A stretch of 25,094 nt of DNA from Mnemiopsis leidyi (GCA_000226015.1 JH153514.1:47077-72170); one strand, 5' to 3'; counted from the first letter of the stretch, positions 1-13,500 are shown. Notes: a model not told the origin generated them from the sequence alone. Program-made: numbers and translations.

Positions 1-463
1 GGTCCTGTCCGATTGCGAGAATCGCTACTGCAGGAGAAAACTGCCCTCCTTGACCTTCTCCATTTGGGTCTGCATTCTCATAGGCTACGGAATCAGAGGT
101 GCTATCAAGTCGATGAATCATGGTCTTGTCAAACTCTACGTTTTCTCCGAAGATTTCGCGTATAGCTCTGCTGGTTCTTCCCATGAAGTTCCTTACAATC
201 TTGCAAATTTCCAAATCGTCCTTGAGGTTAACCTGAATTTCTGAGATCTTTTTCTTTTTCCTGTTTTTATTGTCAGAGGCTGTTGCTTCAGTCTGTTTTG
301 TCTCACAGCTGTGGTTCAGATCCATTTTGAATCGTTTGGAATTGTTCATGGAGAAATCTTTGGCGATCGCCAAATTGGAGCAGCATAGCTGACTATCGAA
401 TTCCATCTGACGAGAACTGTTTGACGCAATAAAAGAATTATTGAGTAGGATACATTCTTGCAT
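1..463 (-). CDS. Unidentified protein, N-terminal 154 codons, runs off window
   Basis: The minus strand is open from an ATG at 463-461 to the window edge, with an in-frame TGA immediately upstream of the ATG, so the start is well bounded. The visible part is hydrophilic, has no signal peptide or membrane segment, and carries a basic cluster KNRKKKK near residue 74 that could be a nuclear localisation signal. A predicted helical stretch follows (around IVRNFMGRTSRAIREIF). I do not recognise the family. It lies about 1.1 kb downstream of the MICAL-type stop codon on the same strand. An internal CAG|GTTAAC could act as a splice donor, but the frame stays open through it. A codon-like frame of this length in AT-rich DNA is unlikely by chance, though the exon could still be part of a longer or differently spliced gene. 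Confidence 0.6.
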   Translation of the reverse strand, partial: MQECILLNNSFIASNSSRQMEFDSQLCCSNLAIAKDFSMNNSKRFKMDLNHSCETKQTEATASDNKNRKKKKISEIQVNLKDDLEICKIVRNFMGRTSRAIREIFGENVEFDKTMIHRLDSTSDSVAYENADPNGEGQGGQFSPAVAILAIGQD

Positions 464-1585
464 TCAACTTTCAAATTCGCAATTCGATATTCATTTTAGA
501 TAGCATTTATTGACTTATGTTATGATTTTTGTACGTTTCATCGCTTGGTTGATGATAATGATTGTATTTTAATTAATTTGTGATGAAAATTCAAATATTT
601 TTAACTGATTTTTACTGATCATAACTCTACACAATGGTACTTTAATTGTAGTTATGGATATAAACAATAACAACAATTTTTCGTGTTCACCAAAAATTAA
701 TTCAATAGTGAACAATATTACAATGTGCAATATTATTGCTTAACGGAATCAAAAATTGACTGGAAATTATTAATTTTGCGCATAATACGGGTCACATGGT
801 ATGCGCCAAGATATTCAGTGACTGAGTGAGGGTCTTGTCTGTAAAAGAAGCGATATCTTCAAACAAGAAACTATCAAATATTTAACATTTTAAAATCGGT
901 AAACCACAAAACGTAGTGCAACGACAAAAATTTCACATAAAAATTTCTCGGACAATAATATATCCAAGCCAAATACCAAATACAAATTCTCGTGCAAAAA
1001 AATCAAATCAAACGAAATCAACACAGTGCCGAAGAATTTAATTAAAAAGTTTTCTGTATATAACTTTCAGTTGGCTTTTCATTAAGACAACAACGACTGC
1101 TTCATTAAATAAACTGCAATTGATCAATTTGATAATTTCATTTTAACGCTGTGCTTTCTAATTCTCTTGAGATAATTATATTTTAACTTTAAAATTGCTA
1201 AATACATAACATTGTCGGTTTTGATTTTGATATAAAAAGTCATAAAAGTTCGCTAAAAAGTCTACATAACAAATCAGCTACTAGCATCAGTATACTACAA
1301 TTGGCTATAAATACGGAAAGTAAAATATAAAACCCCAAAAAATCAGAATCAGAAAAAACTTTTACAATAAAAACATTTCAACTTCAAACTTTGTGTCAAA
1401 TCAAAATGGAATTGGAAAAGTATAATATATGCGTATATAATCATATATAACATTTGATAAACTTGCAGCAGTTCAATTGTAAATGTAAACTGAATTGTGA
1501 AAACGGAAAAATTTTCTGTTCACAATCGAAAAGTAAAGTAAAAGTTGCTACTTCAAATGCAGAAGTTTTGAAATAACTCTCGTTT
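464..1585. other. AT-rich intergenic spacer / 3' UTR of the MICAL-type gene
   Basis: No convincing coding frame on either strand. The 3' UTR of the minus-strand MICAL-type gene should lie here. The only canonical minus-strand AATAAA I found is at 506-511 (TTTATT on plus), over 1 kb from the stop and only about 45 bp before the next gene's ATG. ATTAAA variants occur closer. The promoter of the 1-463 gene must overlap this stretch, but no clear TATA element was seen. Confidence 0.5.
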
Positions 1586-4500
1586 TTAATTAAAGATGCT
1601 CATCCTGTTGAAGAAACGGGAAATTGCATTTTCGTCGCCATCCTTCCGTCCTTTTTTCTGTCTACGCTGGACCTGTAAGAAGGTATGAGAAACTGAAATT
1701 AGACAACAAATTGACACTAAAATTGAATAAAAAGATTAAATAAACAACAAAATTCAAATTCAGACCCTAACTCAGTTATTCATATTAACTTTATTTTATT
1801 ATTACTTTATTGCACATGGTTGCCACGTCAAATCATGTGGTCTTAAATCTAACGTTTTTAGTTTTACCTGCGCTGTCGACTGTTCAAACATCTCCAAAGT
1901 GTCTTCGACATCCTCGTCCGGTTTTTCATCGTCCGGCTGAAATGACCAGAAGTTTCGTTAGTGTCGATACGTGGTTTATTGTCGTGGGATTGAAACCTTG
2001 ACTAGAATTTGATATGAAGCTGAAAGGATTAGATAAGTTCCAAAAGTTAGACATTAGTCATTAAATTCCGTATTCCTATTTCATACGGTTTTGTAAAAAC
2101 CGGGCTTTTTTCAGACCTTGCGAGCGTTTACATTAAACTTGCTCCAAGAATTTGTTGTCAAATTATTGTTCTTACAGCATGCAGACATAAGTAACAGGAG
2201 TTTCCCGGTGTAAGGTTGGAATTAAAATTAAATCACACTCACATGCCATGCTAAGTTAAAGTTTTTGTATGAAACGGCGGTCAAAATTTGAGTACATGAA
2301 TTTAGTTTAAAACCGCGAGTCCGCAGAAACATACAACCACAACACAACAACAAATGACACGAATTCTTGAAATTGTCATGCCCTAATTAACATGATAGAT
2401 TAATAGGACTTATTTGATGATATAACATTCATCTTTAAGAACTTATCGTTTCTTAATGGATGCTACTCAGCTAATATTAAGCTCAGGTAAAACTGAAAAA
2501 GCATTAAACGGATTCAGTCAGAAAATGAGGGGGCATTCTAAGTCGGTACAGTTGGAATGTTCTCAAGCGCCACGAGTATTCGGATTGTTCGCCTTTATAA
2601 GACACCAGAGCGTTTGATAAGACACCAGAGCGTTTTTGGGGCATGATTTTTCACTCTAGTAAGTGACAAAGTCAAAACAATTCTGTTGTCCCTACACAGT
2701 ACTAAAACATGGAACAACAAACATAACATCACATCCGACAGTATAATTAAACATTCCGTGCGTTTTTTAACCAAACTGCTGTACTTTTTACTTACTTTGT
2801 TCGATTTTAAATACCCATCAGGCTGAGAGATTAGGTGCTTCAAAAAGTTGAAAGAAAAAGAGGAGAAAACCGGTTTAAAGTTAAACAGTCATAAGTCAGA
2901 GTAAATAAAGAATATACAGAGAAAAAATTGCTTGACAAACTAATTCTTAAAATTTTTTAGTAGTTCAGTTTACATACATTTTACCTTTTCGCAAGACCTT
3001 AAAGTTAAAACTGAATTAGCCATAAACAGCCATTATTTTCAGAAAAAAAAGACGATACATGTGACCAGTGTCTGAAAGATCTCTTCACTATTCAAAATGT
3101 CGTCAAAAACCCCAAGAACTGACGTTAAAAATTAACACTTATAGTTATACTAGTACAAGAGCTCAAGTAGAGGGATTATAAACACTAAAAATAATGCCGT
3201 GCTATCCGGAATTCATATAAATCTGCGTGGCTATATACCCTATGTTCTGGTAGTAGAATCAAGATTTTAGTTTGACACAGTACACATAAAATAACTGTAA
3301 ACAACATAGGACGTTTTACAGGACCTATTGCGCGCCGATATGACCCATTGCGCGATTTAATTTTAAGCACATTTTTAAATGCCGACGCGCAATAGGTCCG
3401 ATTTAAACGTCCTATGTTATTGTTTTTTACGGTAACATAAACTGAAACTTTTAAAAGTGCTCACCTCGAGAAGGGACTCAATAGTAAGGAAACTCTCAGT
3501 GTTATAAGAGTACTGCTTGGAGGACATTCCTTTACTTGCTAACATGTCGTTTATCTGTTTGTTCTCCTCCTCTTCTCGCCTTTTGTTGTCGTCCAACTGA
3601 AATAGCTAATGTCAAACACAAGGAAAGTTAATTCAAGTTACAAGGATGGTGTAGCCTTATCTTACTTGCAATGGTTACGATGAAAGTGAAAATTGTACAA
3701 GAATTTGGAGTTCCTGTACATCATAAACCAAGGTTCACCGAACCCTCGCCTTCAGCCCCCCTCAGAAGGTTCAATTTCTTGGAAATATTGCAGATAAACG
3801 GTGAAAAAAAGAATGTAAAACCAACCACGTAAAACATGACAATACCTGAGTAAGCAAGTAATCCCGCCTGTTTACCACATCGAACTTTTTCAGGATCAGT
3901 TCTTCCTCCTCTAAATGATCTTCCTCTTCCTTCTCTGAATCTAAGGAAATTGGGGTTTTTACTTTCAGTCACCACTTACAAGTTACCAGTTAAATACTCA
4001 AGATGGTTGGGACTACGGAATGTTTTAACTTTTAACCATTTAACTTGAAGCGATCATCAATTCTTATGAGAACTATAGCATCGTCTCAACCCTTTGCTGT
4101 GTCTCAACGTTTTGCATTTCGTTACTTGAAGGAAATTGGCAAATTCTTTCACTGCTACATACTTTTTTATGTTAAAACACGAAAATTGGGACTATATAAC
4201 AGTATAACCTGCGGATGTTTCCGCGGCGGATCCGAGAGAGTCCGAGCGGAACCGCCGCAGACACAGTCCTCTGATTTAAGTTCCCAAAATAAAGTTGAAT
4301 AGAGAAATTTCTAAACAGTCTAAGCTAATTTTACCGAGTTTCTGTTTCAGTTTTACCTTTCATTTCAAGGAGGTAGCGCAAGTCTCGTTCTATTTGATCT
4401 TGCTCGTCCATTAGCTGTAAATATCTGAAAGGAACTTCATCTTAGTCACGGGTGAAATAGAGATTCTCGCCTGAATTTGAGAGTGTTACTACTTACTATC

Positions 4501-7500
4501 TTAATCACGTTGAAAAAATCTAATTTGTTCGCGTAATTTTTAAAAAATGTTCCAATGGCTAGAACAAAAAAACGTACTTCTCACAAAGATGAAGTTCGTT
4601 TTCTCGACGAGTCATCTCATTCTTCATGTTAACAAGTTCCAGGAACTGGGACAGAAGGTGTTTGTCGTCGTTACCTGGACGACATAATAGTTACACATGT
4701 AGTTTATTCAGTTTTGGAAATTAATGTAAGGAATTGTTAACTGTACTTAAGTCAATCAAAAATCATGAGCTTGGTTACCCGTAGACAGTGCATGATTTGA
4801 AAAAAAATTCCAGAAAGAGGAATCCGACTTAGTGGCTACCAACTAGCTCTATCTTAATTCAAGGGAAATAGTCATATTTATCTAGAAAGTCATTCCGTTT
4901 TATCTATAAAATATATGCATATATATTTCTATACAATTCAAGAGTTACCAAACCGAATTACAAGTAAGTATCTTGAATAAAGCAGCGCACTCCTACTCAA
5001 AGTGTACTGATATTGGTAACTTACTTTGAACTCCAAACACGCCAGGGAACTATGTCATTTACAAAGTTTACCTCTTTGTCAAAGCAAACAGGACGACGTT
5101 TTCAACGTTAGGGGCATTTTTCATTTTTGAGGGATATTTGAGGAATTTTCTCGAAACACGCTCGGTGCTTTATAATCATGCTACACTAAAGGAATTTAAT
5201 GCTTAAAAAGCCGGCTAAAAGTAACATGCAAAGAAGCTTGAGCTGTAATCAAAATTTGAGTATAATCAAAAGTTTAGCGGTTTACAAAGCATTTTGAACC
5301 ACAATATTGCGACATAAGAAATACGGAATAAAACATTGAACATAGAAGTAAGAACGATAGACACGCAAAAAAAACATTGATTGATAACTGAAATGTTATC
5401 GTAGAAACAATAATCATTTCAACATACTATACTATCGGTTTACAAGAGAATTAATAACTTATTCTGATTCAACAATATTTACTTAAAAACTGTTAATACC
5501 TAGCACATTTTCAATACCAAATAGAGCTGATAAATATAATTTAATAATTAAAAAGGATGAAAATACAAAGCTTATAATTATCAAGTAAAGGAGCTACATT
5601 ACCACTGCAAGCATAACCACTGAGCATGAACTACTAAGTTGCAATGGTAAAACTGTAGAAATAACTCATATTAACTCATAAACTTAATAAGTTAATTTGG
5701 GTGCCCTGGTTAGCCTTTAGTTGCTGTAATTAATAAAACTGTAATTTATGAAAGTAGAAAACACACAATCAAGACATCTGTAATAGGTACACTAAAATTC
5801 ACAGTGAGATGAAGTAACTTTATGATCAGGAGGCTCCATCAAATGTACATGGGTATCACAAGCCGTTACAAACTCACACGGATAAACTACACCATCAAGT
5901 GACGTTATCATGACAACACGTGACATCACCACGACATCACGTGACGCAATGCAGGCTGTGTCACTTACCACTGTCGCGGAGCAACATTTCTATTTCGGCA
6001 GCAGTATTTTCAAACTCGGTCATCTTCTGTTCTAGTACACTGCGATCTCTCTGGTTGGATAAAAGGGACTTAGTGAATGTTAACATGTTACATAACATGT
6101 TACATGACGCGTTACATAACCATCATAATTCGAATTATCATCGGTGTCTGATACATCGCTGAAATTGAGGCGCCGTCGAGCATTTCAAATTTCAATCAAC
6201 TCATAAACAGCAGTTGAAGTTGCTATACAACGACAATTATTCTAAAAAAGGGCCTCAAACAAGGCACAAGCTCAGTGCCGAGACAATAGCAGCTTATTGT
6301 AAGAAGTTACAACATTCTTTGTGGGGCAAGGGTCGGCGTAAATATCTTTTATTGGATTTTTGTTTGTTGTTAGAACAAAATTATAAAAACCTTCGGAACT
6401 ATAAAACTTGATTAAACAAACAAAATACATTAACCACATTCCTCTTTTTTACAAAAAATATTGTACCTGTATTTGTTGGGCTTGTGCCAGACGTCTCTGG
6501 TTGGCTTTGTTAGTTGGTTTAAGGCGGAGTCTCTTCCTCCTAATGTTTTGGGCGCGAGTAAACTTGCTTGGCGTGCTGTCTGTCTCTACTTTTCCTCTGC
6601 AAAGTTATTTTTAGTTATTTTAGCCTCTGCGAAACCACCATCAACGACGACTCTTAAAGACTGGAACAGTTGTTAGTCTTTAAAATTAGCTAAATAGAAC
6701 CGAAAACCTAACACAAAAAAAACCGGATGCTTAATACATAAAAACCATGACAATTGACGAAACAAACCTTGAGGCAGCTATTCTAGAACCGTCCCTGTTG
6801 ACGGATTTCTTCAGATCTGACGAGACTTCTACTCTCTTTCTAGCACCGGCCGAGAAGGAGGAGGAGGTTTGGAGGTCTCGCTGTGCGCAAAGAGCGATCC
6901 GGTCCTTGACAGAGACGGGACCACCTTCGTCTACTGCAATTTAGGTTAAGTTTAGTTACAGGACATACTTCATTGCAATTATTGTATTTGTAATTTAAAA
7001 TAGTTTAAGTCTATTTAACAGGCGACCTTAAAAGTATTAGAAGTTAAATTGAATCTAAATACCTACAATTTAATAAATATTCAACATTAGTTTGCTGATC
7101 TCTGCTGCAAGATCAATACCTAAATGATTCAGCCATTCTCAATCAAGCAAAGTTCGTGATTTACTGAGCAACTAACTAAATACAATAATAACTAGTGACT
7201 TACCCTTGAGGCTGATGTTATCCTGTAGTTGCCTAGAAAATTCTGGAATGTAGGTCTCAACTTGGGACACACTGCTTGCCCGGGCGTGTCTGGTTTCCGC
7301 TGCGAGATAGTGTCAAGTGTAACTACTCAAACTTACAAAATTGTAGATACCTTGGTGTCTTGGAGGCAATTTGTTGTGATTTTCAATTTATTTTTTATTG
7401 TTAATAGTTTTGAAATCGATCCCGGTAAGGATCAGGAGTAAGTAAGTCATACATGGACATTACTGCTAGATCTTGATCAACGTTTTGGCATTTTTTTATG

Positions 7501-10500
7501 AATTAATGTTTACACTTTGGAGTATGTTGTTAATTGTTTGAATCAGGAATCCGTCTATACAATGCACGACTTTTGCGCTGGCAGATTGCTTGCAAATTGT
7601 ATATTACAGTAAGAAAAATGGACAGGAAACTAGACGTCAGAAAACTAAACGAGAAATGGGAATTTTTCTATCGCGTCTGAACGTTTCTCAGTCGTTGTCA
7701 CACAATTAAAAAACCGACTCCTTTTCAAGAATTCTGACGGCCATAGATAAATCATCAACTTTATCTGAAGAAGTCTTGCTACACAGTGTACCTAAGAAAA
7801 TGTCCTATATCACCCCGCCACAAGGACACATCACTGTACAGTTGATATGGTAAATTTACCGGTAAACCGGCTGCATGTGTGGTGTGTACTGGAGCTGACT
7901 ATCGTGCTTGTAATACTGCGTTATTGCTATCAGCGAGTCCACAGAGCCAGGTCGCGCTTTGCAATCAAATTTTGTGCTGCTTATTCGTCGTTTAAATGAG
8001 ATTAGTTTTGTAGGTTTCGGGTTGATGTTAATCAATAATGTAATTAATTAATATCAGTTACAATTACATAATTATAAACTATTTCTTGAATCATTATACT
8101 TATGGTGGTACTAGTGATTCATTAATTCAATAAATCTTGATTAATCTAAAGGCAATAATAATCTGTTTCTGCGCTGTCCCCACATATAAAAGAGCTGATA
8201 AAGTCCCAAATATGAGAAAACAGCTCGATTTCATTACATCTATCATCTTCATTAAATCTGTTATAATTGACTTTGTTAAGTTGCTGTGTAACAAACCAGT
8301 TTCAAAAAGAAGAGCTAAGGTCTGGACAGATCCTACACAAAAACAGTCTTAGTTGTAAAATTGTGTCAAACCATATATTCATAATCGAACTAACTATATA
8401 TTCATAATCGAAATGATAAACTAGGTACAGAAGTTTCGGCAACCCGGCTTTCGAGAGGAATAGGAGATAAGAGATTTCTTATCGTGCACTAAGATACCTA
8501 TACGTTAGCCAATAGGCATGCACAAAATGTTGCGCTGAAATACAAAGTAAATTTCTAATTCAAAAAAGCTATTTTCGAGTGAACTTTTCCTTATTCTGAA
8601 ATGCCAAGCCACTTACGTCTGGGTTTTTGTGGAGGTTTGGTATTGGCCACTTTTTTCACTCCAGCATCTTTTATCACTCGCCCTTTTACTCCTGAGACGG
8701 GTCATCATTACAAATAGCAAAATTTACTATGCTCGACTGTTTACAAAGCATTGGGGTGCTCATAAATCATTGAGCGGAACGATTAAGAAGTTCAAATGAC
8801 ATCGATAGTACAGCACTGGAACACTGGTTACATTAACATTTCCCAAACAATTTCTCTTAAACTCTGGTTTATATCAAAATTTCCCAGAGAACACCACTTA
8901 AACATCGCATCGCATCCTAAGTGCCTAATGAAGATATCCCTTATAATCTCAACTTAAACAGCTAATTACGGGACGGGCCAATATTGATTATTGTATGAGA
9001 GAATCTGCAGTAATCACGGAACAATATTGATTATTGTATGAGAGAAGCCGCAAGGAGTTCAAGCTCTTAAATAACGGCGCGGTTACTAGTTAGCCACTAG
9101 TAGTATAGCTAAGCAACTAGTAGTATCGCTAACCAAGCTATAACTATGTGCCACCACCTTCAATTTGCGACAAAAAATTGATTGTGATAAAATTTCCATA
9201 TAACTCGACTAAGAAACCCGATTAAATTCAGGCAATAAGAAAACGCCATATTAGACTTAGTACTAGATTTACTAAATTTTGCTATATAAGTATTTCTACT
9301 TAGCTATCGATTTACTACTCTGATCATTCCTTTGTGGTTGGAGGAAGGCGAGGACTTGCTATAGAATTATCTCTGTACAGCTCTCAGATATTAGAGGAGT
9401 ATACATTTTTCTTGCTTTCTGTATTTCATTTCTATCTAACACTCAAGACTCAGTTAAATACTGAGAAGGTTATCGATTACAACGACTCCCGATTTGCACT
9501 GTTGACTTAACAGCCAAAATATTGAATTTTAAAGATCATGCTCATGCCTGCTGTTTTTAATCCCCTGCACTTTTATCAGTATTGTATATTTACTTAATAT
9601 ACATCAGTATAACATAGTGTACACTGCAGATGCTGCACTTTTATCAGTACTGTATATTCACTTAATATACATCAGTATAACATAGTGTACACTGCAGATG
9701 CTGCAGCAAGCAGCTGTGTATACTTTTCAACAATCTTCTAGCAGAAAAGAAACAGTATTAACTATAGCAACTATAGTAACTACTAGTAACCGTTCTCTTC
9801 AACTTTCCATTGTGCAGCACAAAATCTAATCTAACGTCCTTGTTTTCTAGTTTTCTAGTTTGAAATTAGTTATAGTTTGTGTACGTCCGTGTTTTCTAGT
9901 CTTCAGTTTGAAATACAAGGGATTACAAGGGATTACAAATAAATGGGTCGAATTACAAAAGTAATGTCTGACTCAAAGATCTGACATTAAATTTAAACAT
10001 CAAAAAGAACCAGTGCACCTGGTAGAGTAAAACCAACCCTATCGTTAAAGAAATGTAAATAACCTGTTAGGAAACAAGCTAAGAGTAAGTAAGATGAGAC
10101 AACTGAGACCAAACGAAAGACAAAATATGAAATTTCTAAAATCTAAAATAAATAATAGTTTGTGTACGTCCGTGTTTTCTAGTCGCCTGTTTGAACTAAG
10201 TCATTATCAGCGAACGTCCGTGATTTTTAGTCCCCTGTTGGATACAAGTTATAGTTTGTGAACGAGGGACGGATGCCATGATAATTGTTTGGTCTTCAGG
10301 TGGTCCATTTGACCACTGGTCCAATCGTCATGTCTAAATTGAGTAATTAGTAGCAGTTCTGTTTCAGTTTAAAACTGGCTTTATGCAGCGTCATGAATTT
10401 ACGAGAAGAAGGCCAGGTGTACTGGAGATATTGGCTGCTGCCATGGCAACTAGCAGATGTTTTGACGAGCAGATGGCTTACTCCGGAGCAGAACGTAGAC

Positions 10501-13500
10501 AAATATTTTGATAGAAGCCTCCTTTGTCACTGCAAAATAAAGACAAATATAATTGTTGTTCTTATTATCTATAGAAGACGTAAATTGTTTCTTTTTACTT
10601 GTCCCTAGTAGATGATGCCCTTGCACTTATTCCAAATTCCAGTTTTCGTTTAAATCTGACTGCAGAAGATTCTTGCTATGTCAAGCCTGTGCAGGCTACA
10701 CATTACACAGTGCTCCAACCGACATAGGATCTGCTATTCTGCTGAGTTTCCTCTTTTACTCACTTTTCAGCTGCTATGTAATTATGATTAATAACTGATG
10801 ATAAAATGCGAGTGCAGATATGAGAGTCATAACATGCTCTGCAATTAATTAGTAATCTTGTAGTATTATACGAAATTCGATAACACTACACAGACACACG
10901 TTTGATATATGATTACATGATTTCTTGAAACCTACAATACCAGAGAGAGAGATGGAAGAGGGGTGACTACAGCCGATCTGAAATGACAGGTCGCATCCAA
11001 TAGCTGTCACTTTGACGGTCAGTCCCATTAGTGAGATCCTGGGTGGTGCTTTTAGCAAATAATCGAACCCTAGCTTCACAGTGACGTAAACGGACTAGAT
11101 TCACTGTGTCTTTGTATAAATACCGTTGTCAATAGTTCGTCTGTAGTGCTCACTGCTCCCTGGTATTTGTTCGATAGAATTACTTTAAGCGATTTGGTGG
11201 ATTTGCTCATAATTGTTGTTGGTTGTCCCCATTGGCTACTGGGTACCAAGGATCCATTATGTTGCGTATTTAGTCGGGTTATACTTCATGGTTTGTTGTT
11301 GATACCTTAAGGTATATTATGATTATGCATCGTTAGTCAACTTAACAACTTTTGATAGTTTATTTGTAGTTGATCATTTGTAAATTCTATTTTTACAAGT
11401 TGTAGCATGGTAAGAGGAAACTGCTGATGAGCAAAGAGCAGCCAGGACCTCCAACTAAAGACATGATATGGAGGTCACTGTTGTGGTCACTGTTAATCGC
11501 AACTTCAGTTTATTCAAGACCAAATACAGGTCCCTCTGACTCTAATGGCGACACTACATCAGGTAAAATATCGAAACAGCCTCACAGCTCTGTGAAATAT
11601 ACCCAAATTTTAGCAAATGAAATTTCTCGATACACATTCAGCTATTCTCGTTAGTCATTTTCTTCCTTCGAGTTCGATTTATTTTGAGAGGTAATTTTTC
11701 TGTCTCGACAGGTATTCATGCAGTGCCGAAAGGTGTTTGGTACAGTTTAGGGATAATTCTAGGACTTCTATCAATATTTGTACTGTGTAGATGTTGTGCT
11801 AAAATAACTGAGGAGAAGATCGAAGATTCTTCCCTCATTAGCCCAAAGGTTTGATTTCTACGTACTTATGTGATCTGTACCTCTTTTTTAAGTGAGAAGA
11901 ATGACAAATTTTTAAATGAGACCAGCACTGTATAGTACTCTCTATTTTTCCACACAACTAACATAACATTCCTCTTAGTGTCGACACTACCAGTCTGCCT
12001 TTTCTCCGGACACAACACAAGTCAGCCTAAACTCACAATCAGAACGGGTCGTCTTCAACAGAACTGCAGATATGTTCAGTGTAGGTAGCAGTGGGGAGTC
12101 GTCAGAACAGTTTGTCAACAAGTTTGACGATATTGAGATCAGTGCTTGTGATACGAAGGAGGGGGACGTTGGCTGTAGTGCCAGGGTCGGAGGGAAAAGA
12201 AAAACTCAGAATATAGACACAGTACAATCAGTCTCAGAAAATGGTGAGAAAAAGGTTGGCAATTGTGAGGTTGTTGCAATAGGACAAAATGCAAAACCTA
12301 ATAGGGCTAAATCAGCTTGGGGAAGTGATAATACTCAAAACGGATCAGACCAAAATGGTACGGTGAGAGTCGTTTCTAAACAATTTTGTACGATTAATTC
12401 GGCAGACACATAAGATTTATGGAACAAAAACTAGGACCTTATTGATTATATTTTTGTTTTGTTTGGAGGATTCTTCTGACTAAATTTTGACTTTGAAGAC
12501 AGCTGATCGGTTATCTTTAGTATTCTATAAATTTTTGTTTGGGTTATTGTTTATGTTTAAACGTGACTATGAGCCTCAATAAAACCACAAAATTATTGTT
12601 AATTCATGATCAATAAAAAGTACCTACAAGAGAACGAGATGAGATTAAAAAGTTTAAAATAATACATCTCACTCACGATAAGGTCGGTTCTCGGGGCAGC
12701 AAATGTAACATTTGCAGTGCCAATAGTAACGATCCAGCTCTGTAGTGTTGATGTTATACTGTGGCGTTATACAGTGGTAGTTACAGTAATATACTGTGTT
12801 AGTAACAGTAGTATACTGTGGTAGTATACAGTGTCACTCTCAGTTGTAGTGACTAAACTAAGGTATCAGTACAACTGCCCAATCATAGAAATGATAAACA
12901 GCTTAAAAAACCGCATCAAGATTCCTGTAGCAAGCATTAACCAATGATCTGATATCAACAGAACTGCGGCGCAAGCACACAAACTAAAGTACAGCGTAGC
13001 AGCTCAGCTCTTATAGCGGAAGTACGCTGTTACTTTCTATTGTTCGCGTCTTTAACGTGCTGAGTGATATTAACTTTTCCTATAGAACAATGTACTTACT
13101 CCAACCCGAAAACTCCACATTCAAGATCTTCCTATTTTGAACAAGTGCTGCCTTTCTAGCATAGTCTTGCTCGAAGGGGGCTGCAGTCCTGAGTCTGTAA
13201 AGCCCCCATAGTACAACTCCTACTTCTAGCAGGTAGCTAAGGGATCTAGATGGGATCTAGATGGCTGCAGCCCCTGGGCCTGGTATAGTACTGTTGCTGT
13301 ATTGACTATAAAAGTGACTTCACATACTTATCAAACACAAGTTTTTCCTCTGTTGACAAGATGGAGAGAAGATCGGAACATTGTGTTTCTATAATGGGCT
13401 TCATAATTTTCTGATTATCTAGTTCTTCAGATGTTTTATCCTGATTTGAGTCAGGTTCTGGAGATTTTGCAGAATTCTCGGAGCACCTCACTTTTTGTCT

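Larger units (their letters stand above)
1937..3464 (-). other. Intron of the MICAL-type gene
   Basis: A GT-AG intron between the last-but-two and last-but-one coding exons. Apart from a 20-bp tandem duplication near 2597 and a MITE copy near 3292-3434, I see no gene. Short open frames here (2595-2843 and 3185-3370 on minus) lack codon-like composition and domain signal. Confidence 0.6.
1586..3530 (-). other. Post-bMERB C-terminal tail, acidic then basic
   Basis: After the bMERB domain the protein continues for about 75 residues. The remainder of exon 3596-3465 is Ser/Tyr-rich (SKQYSYNTESF). Exon 1936-1868 is strongly acidic (PDDEKPDEDVEDTLEMFEQ). Exon 1672-1586 is basic then aromatic (QRRQKKGRKDGDE, then SRFFNRMSIFN and TAA). 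Both last exons are phase 0. The tail has no recognised domain. The aromatic last residues look like a possible short interaction motif. Confidence 0.8.
3465..6596 (-). other. bMERB (bivalent Mical/EHBP Rab-binding) coiled-coil domain
   Basis: Exons 6596-6467 (end), 6050-5969, 4674-4578, 4424-4357, 3940-3846 and 3596-3465 (start) encode a continuous charged helical domain of about 150 residues, the normal bMERB length. Diagnostic segments in order are NQRRLAQAQQIQ at the start, KMTEFENTAAEIEMLLRD, LLSQFLELVNMKNEMTRREN, YLQLMDEQDQIERDLRYLL, ILKKFDVVNRRDYLLTQ, and DDNKRREEEENKQI at the end. The pattern 'hydrophobic-LVN-x-KN-x-hydrophobic-xRxExEL' and the later 'VVNRRDxLL' motif match what I know of MICAL, MICAL-like and EHBP1 C-termini. 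The domain binds GTP-loaded Rab8-family proteins on endosomes and exocytic carriers. Confidence 0.93.

Noticed and set aside
3847..3975. Donor at GATGTG|GTAAAC ending exon 3940-3846 early
   Set aside because: The longer exon to the CAG|GTATTG donor is open and adds VNRRDYLLTQ, which matches the expected bMERB sequence. The shorter form would delete it.
10393..10608. Plus-strand open frame of 71 codons
   Set aside because: Trp-rich and then Arg/Phe-rich sequence without domain, signal or splice partners. It lies next to the repeat patch.
10849..11079. Minus-strand open frame of 76 codons
   Set aside because: No domain, no clear splice sites, and it overlaps the upstream region of the plus-strand nested gene.
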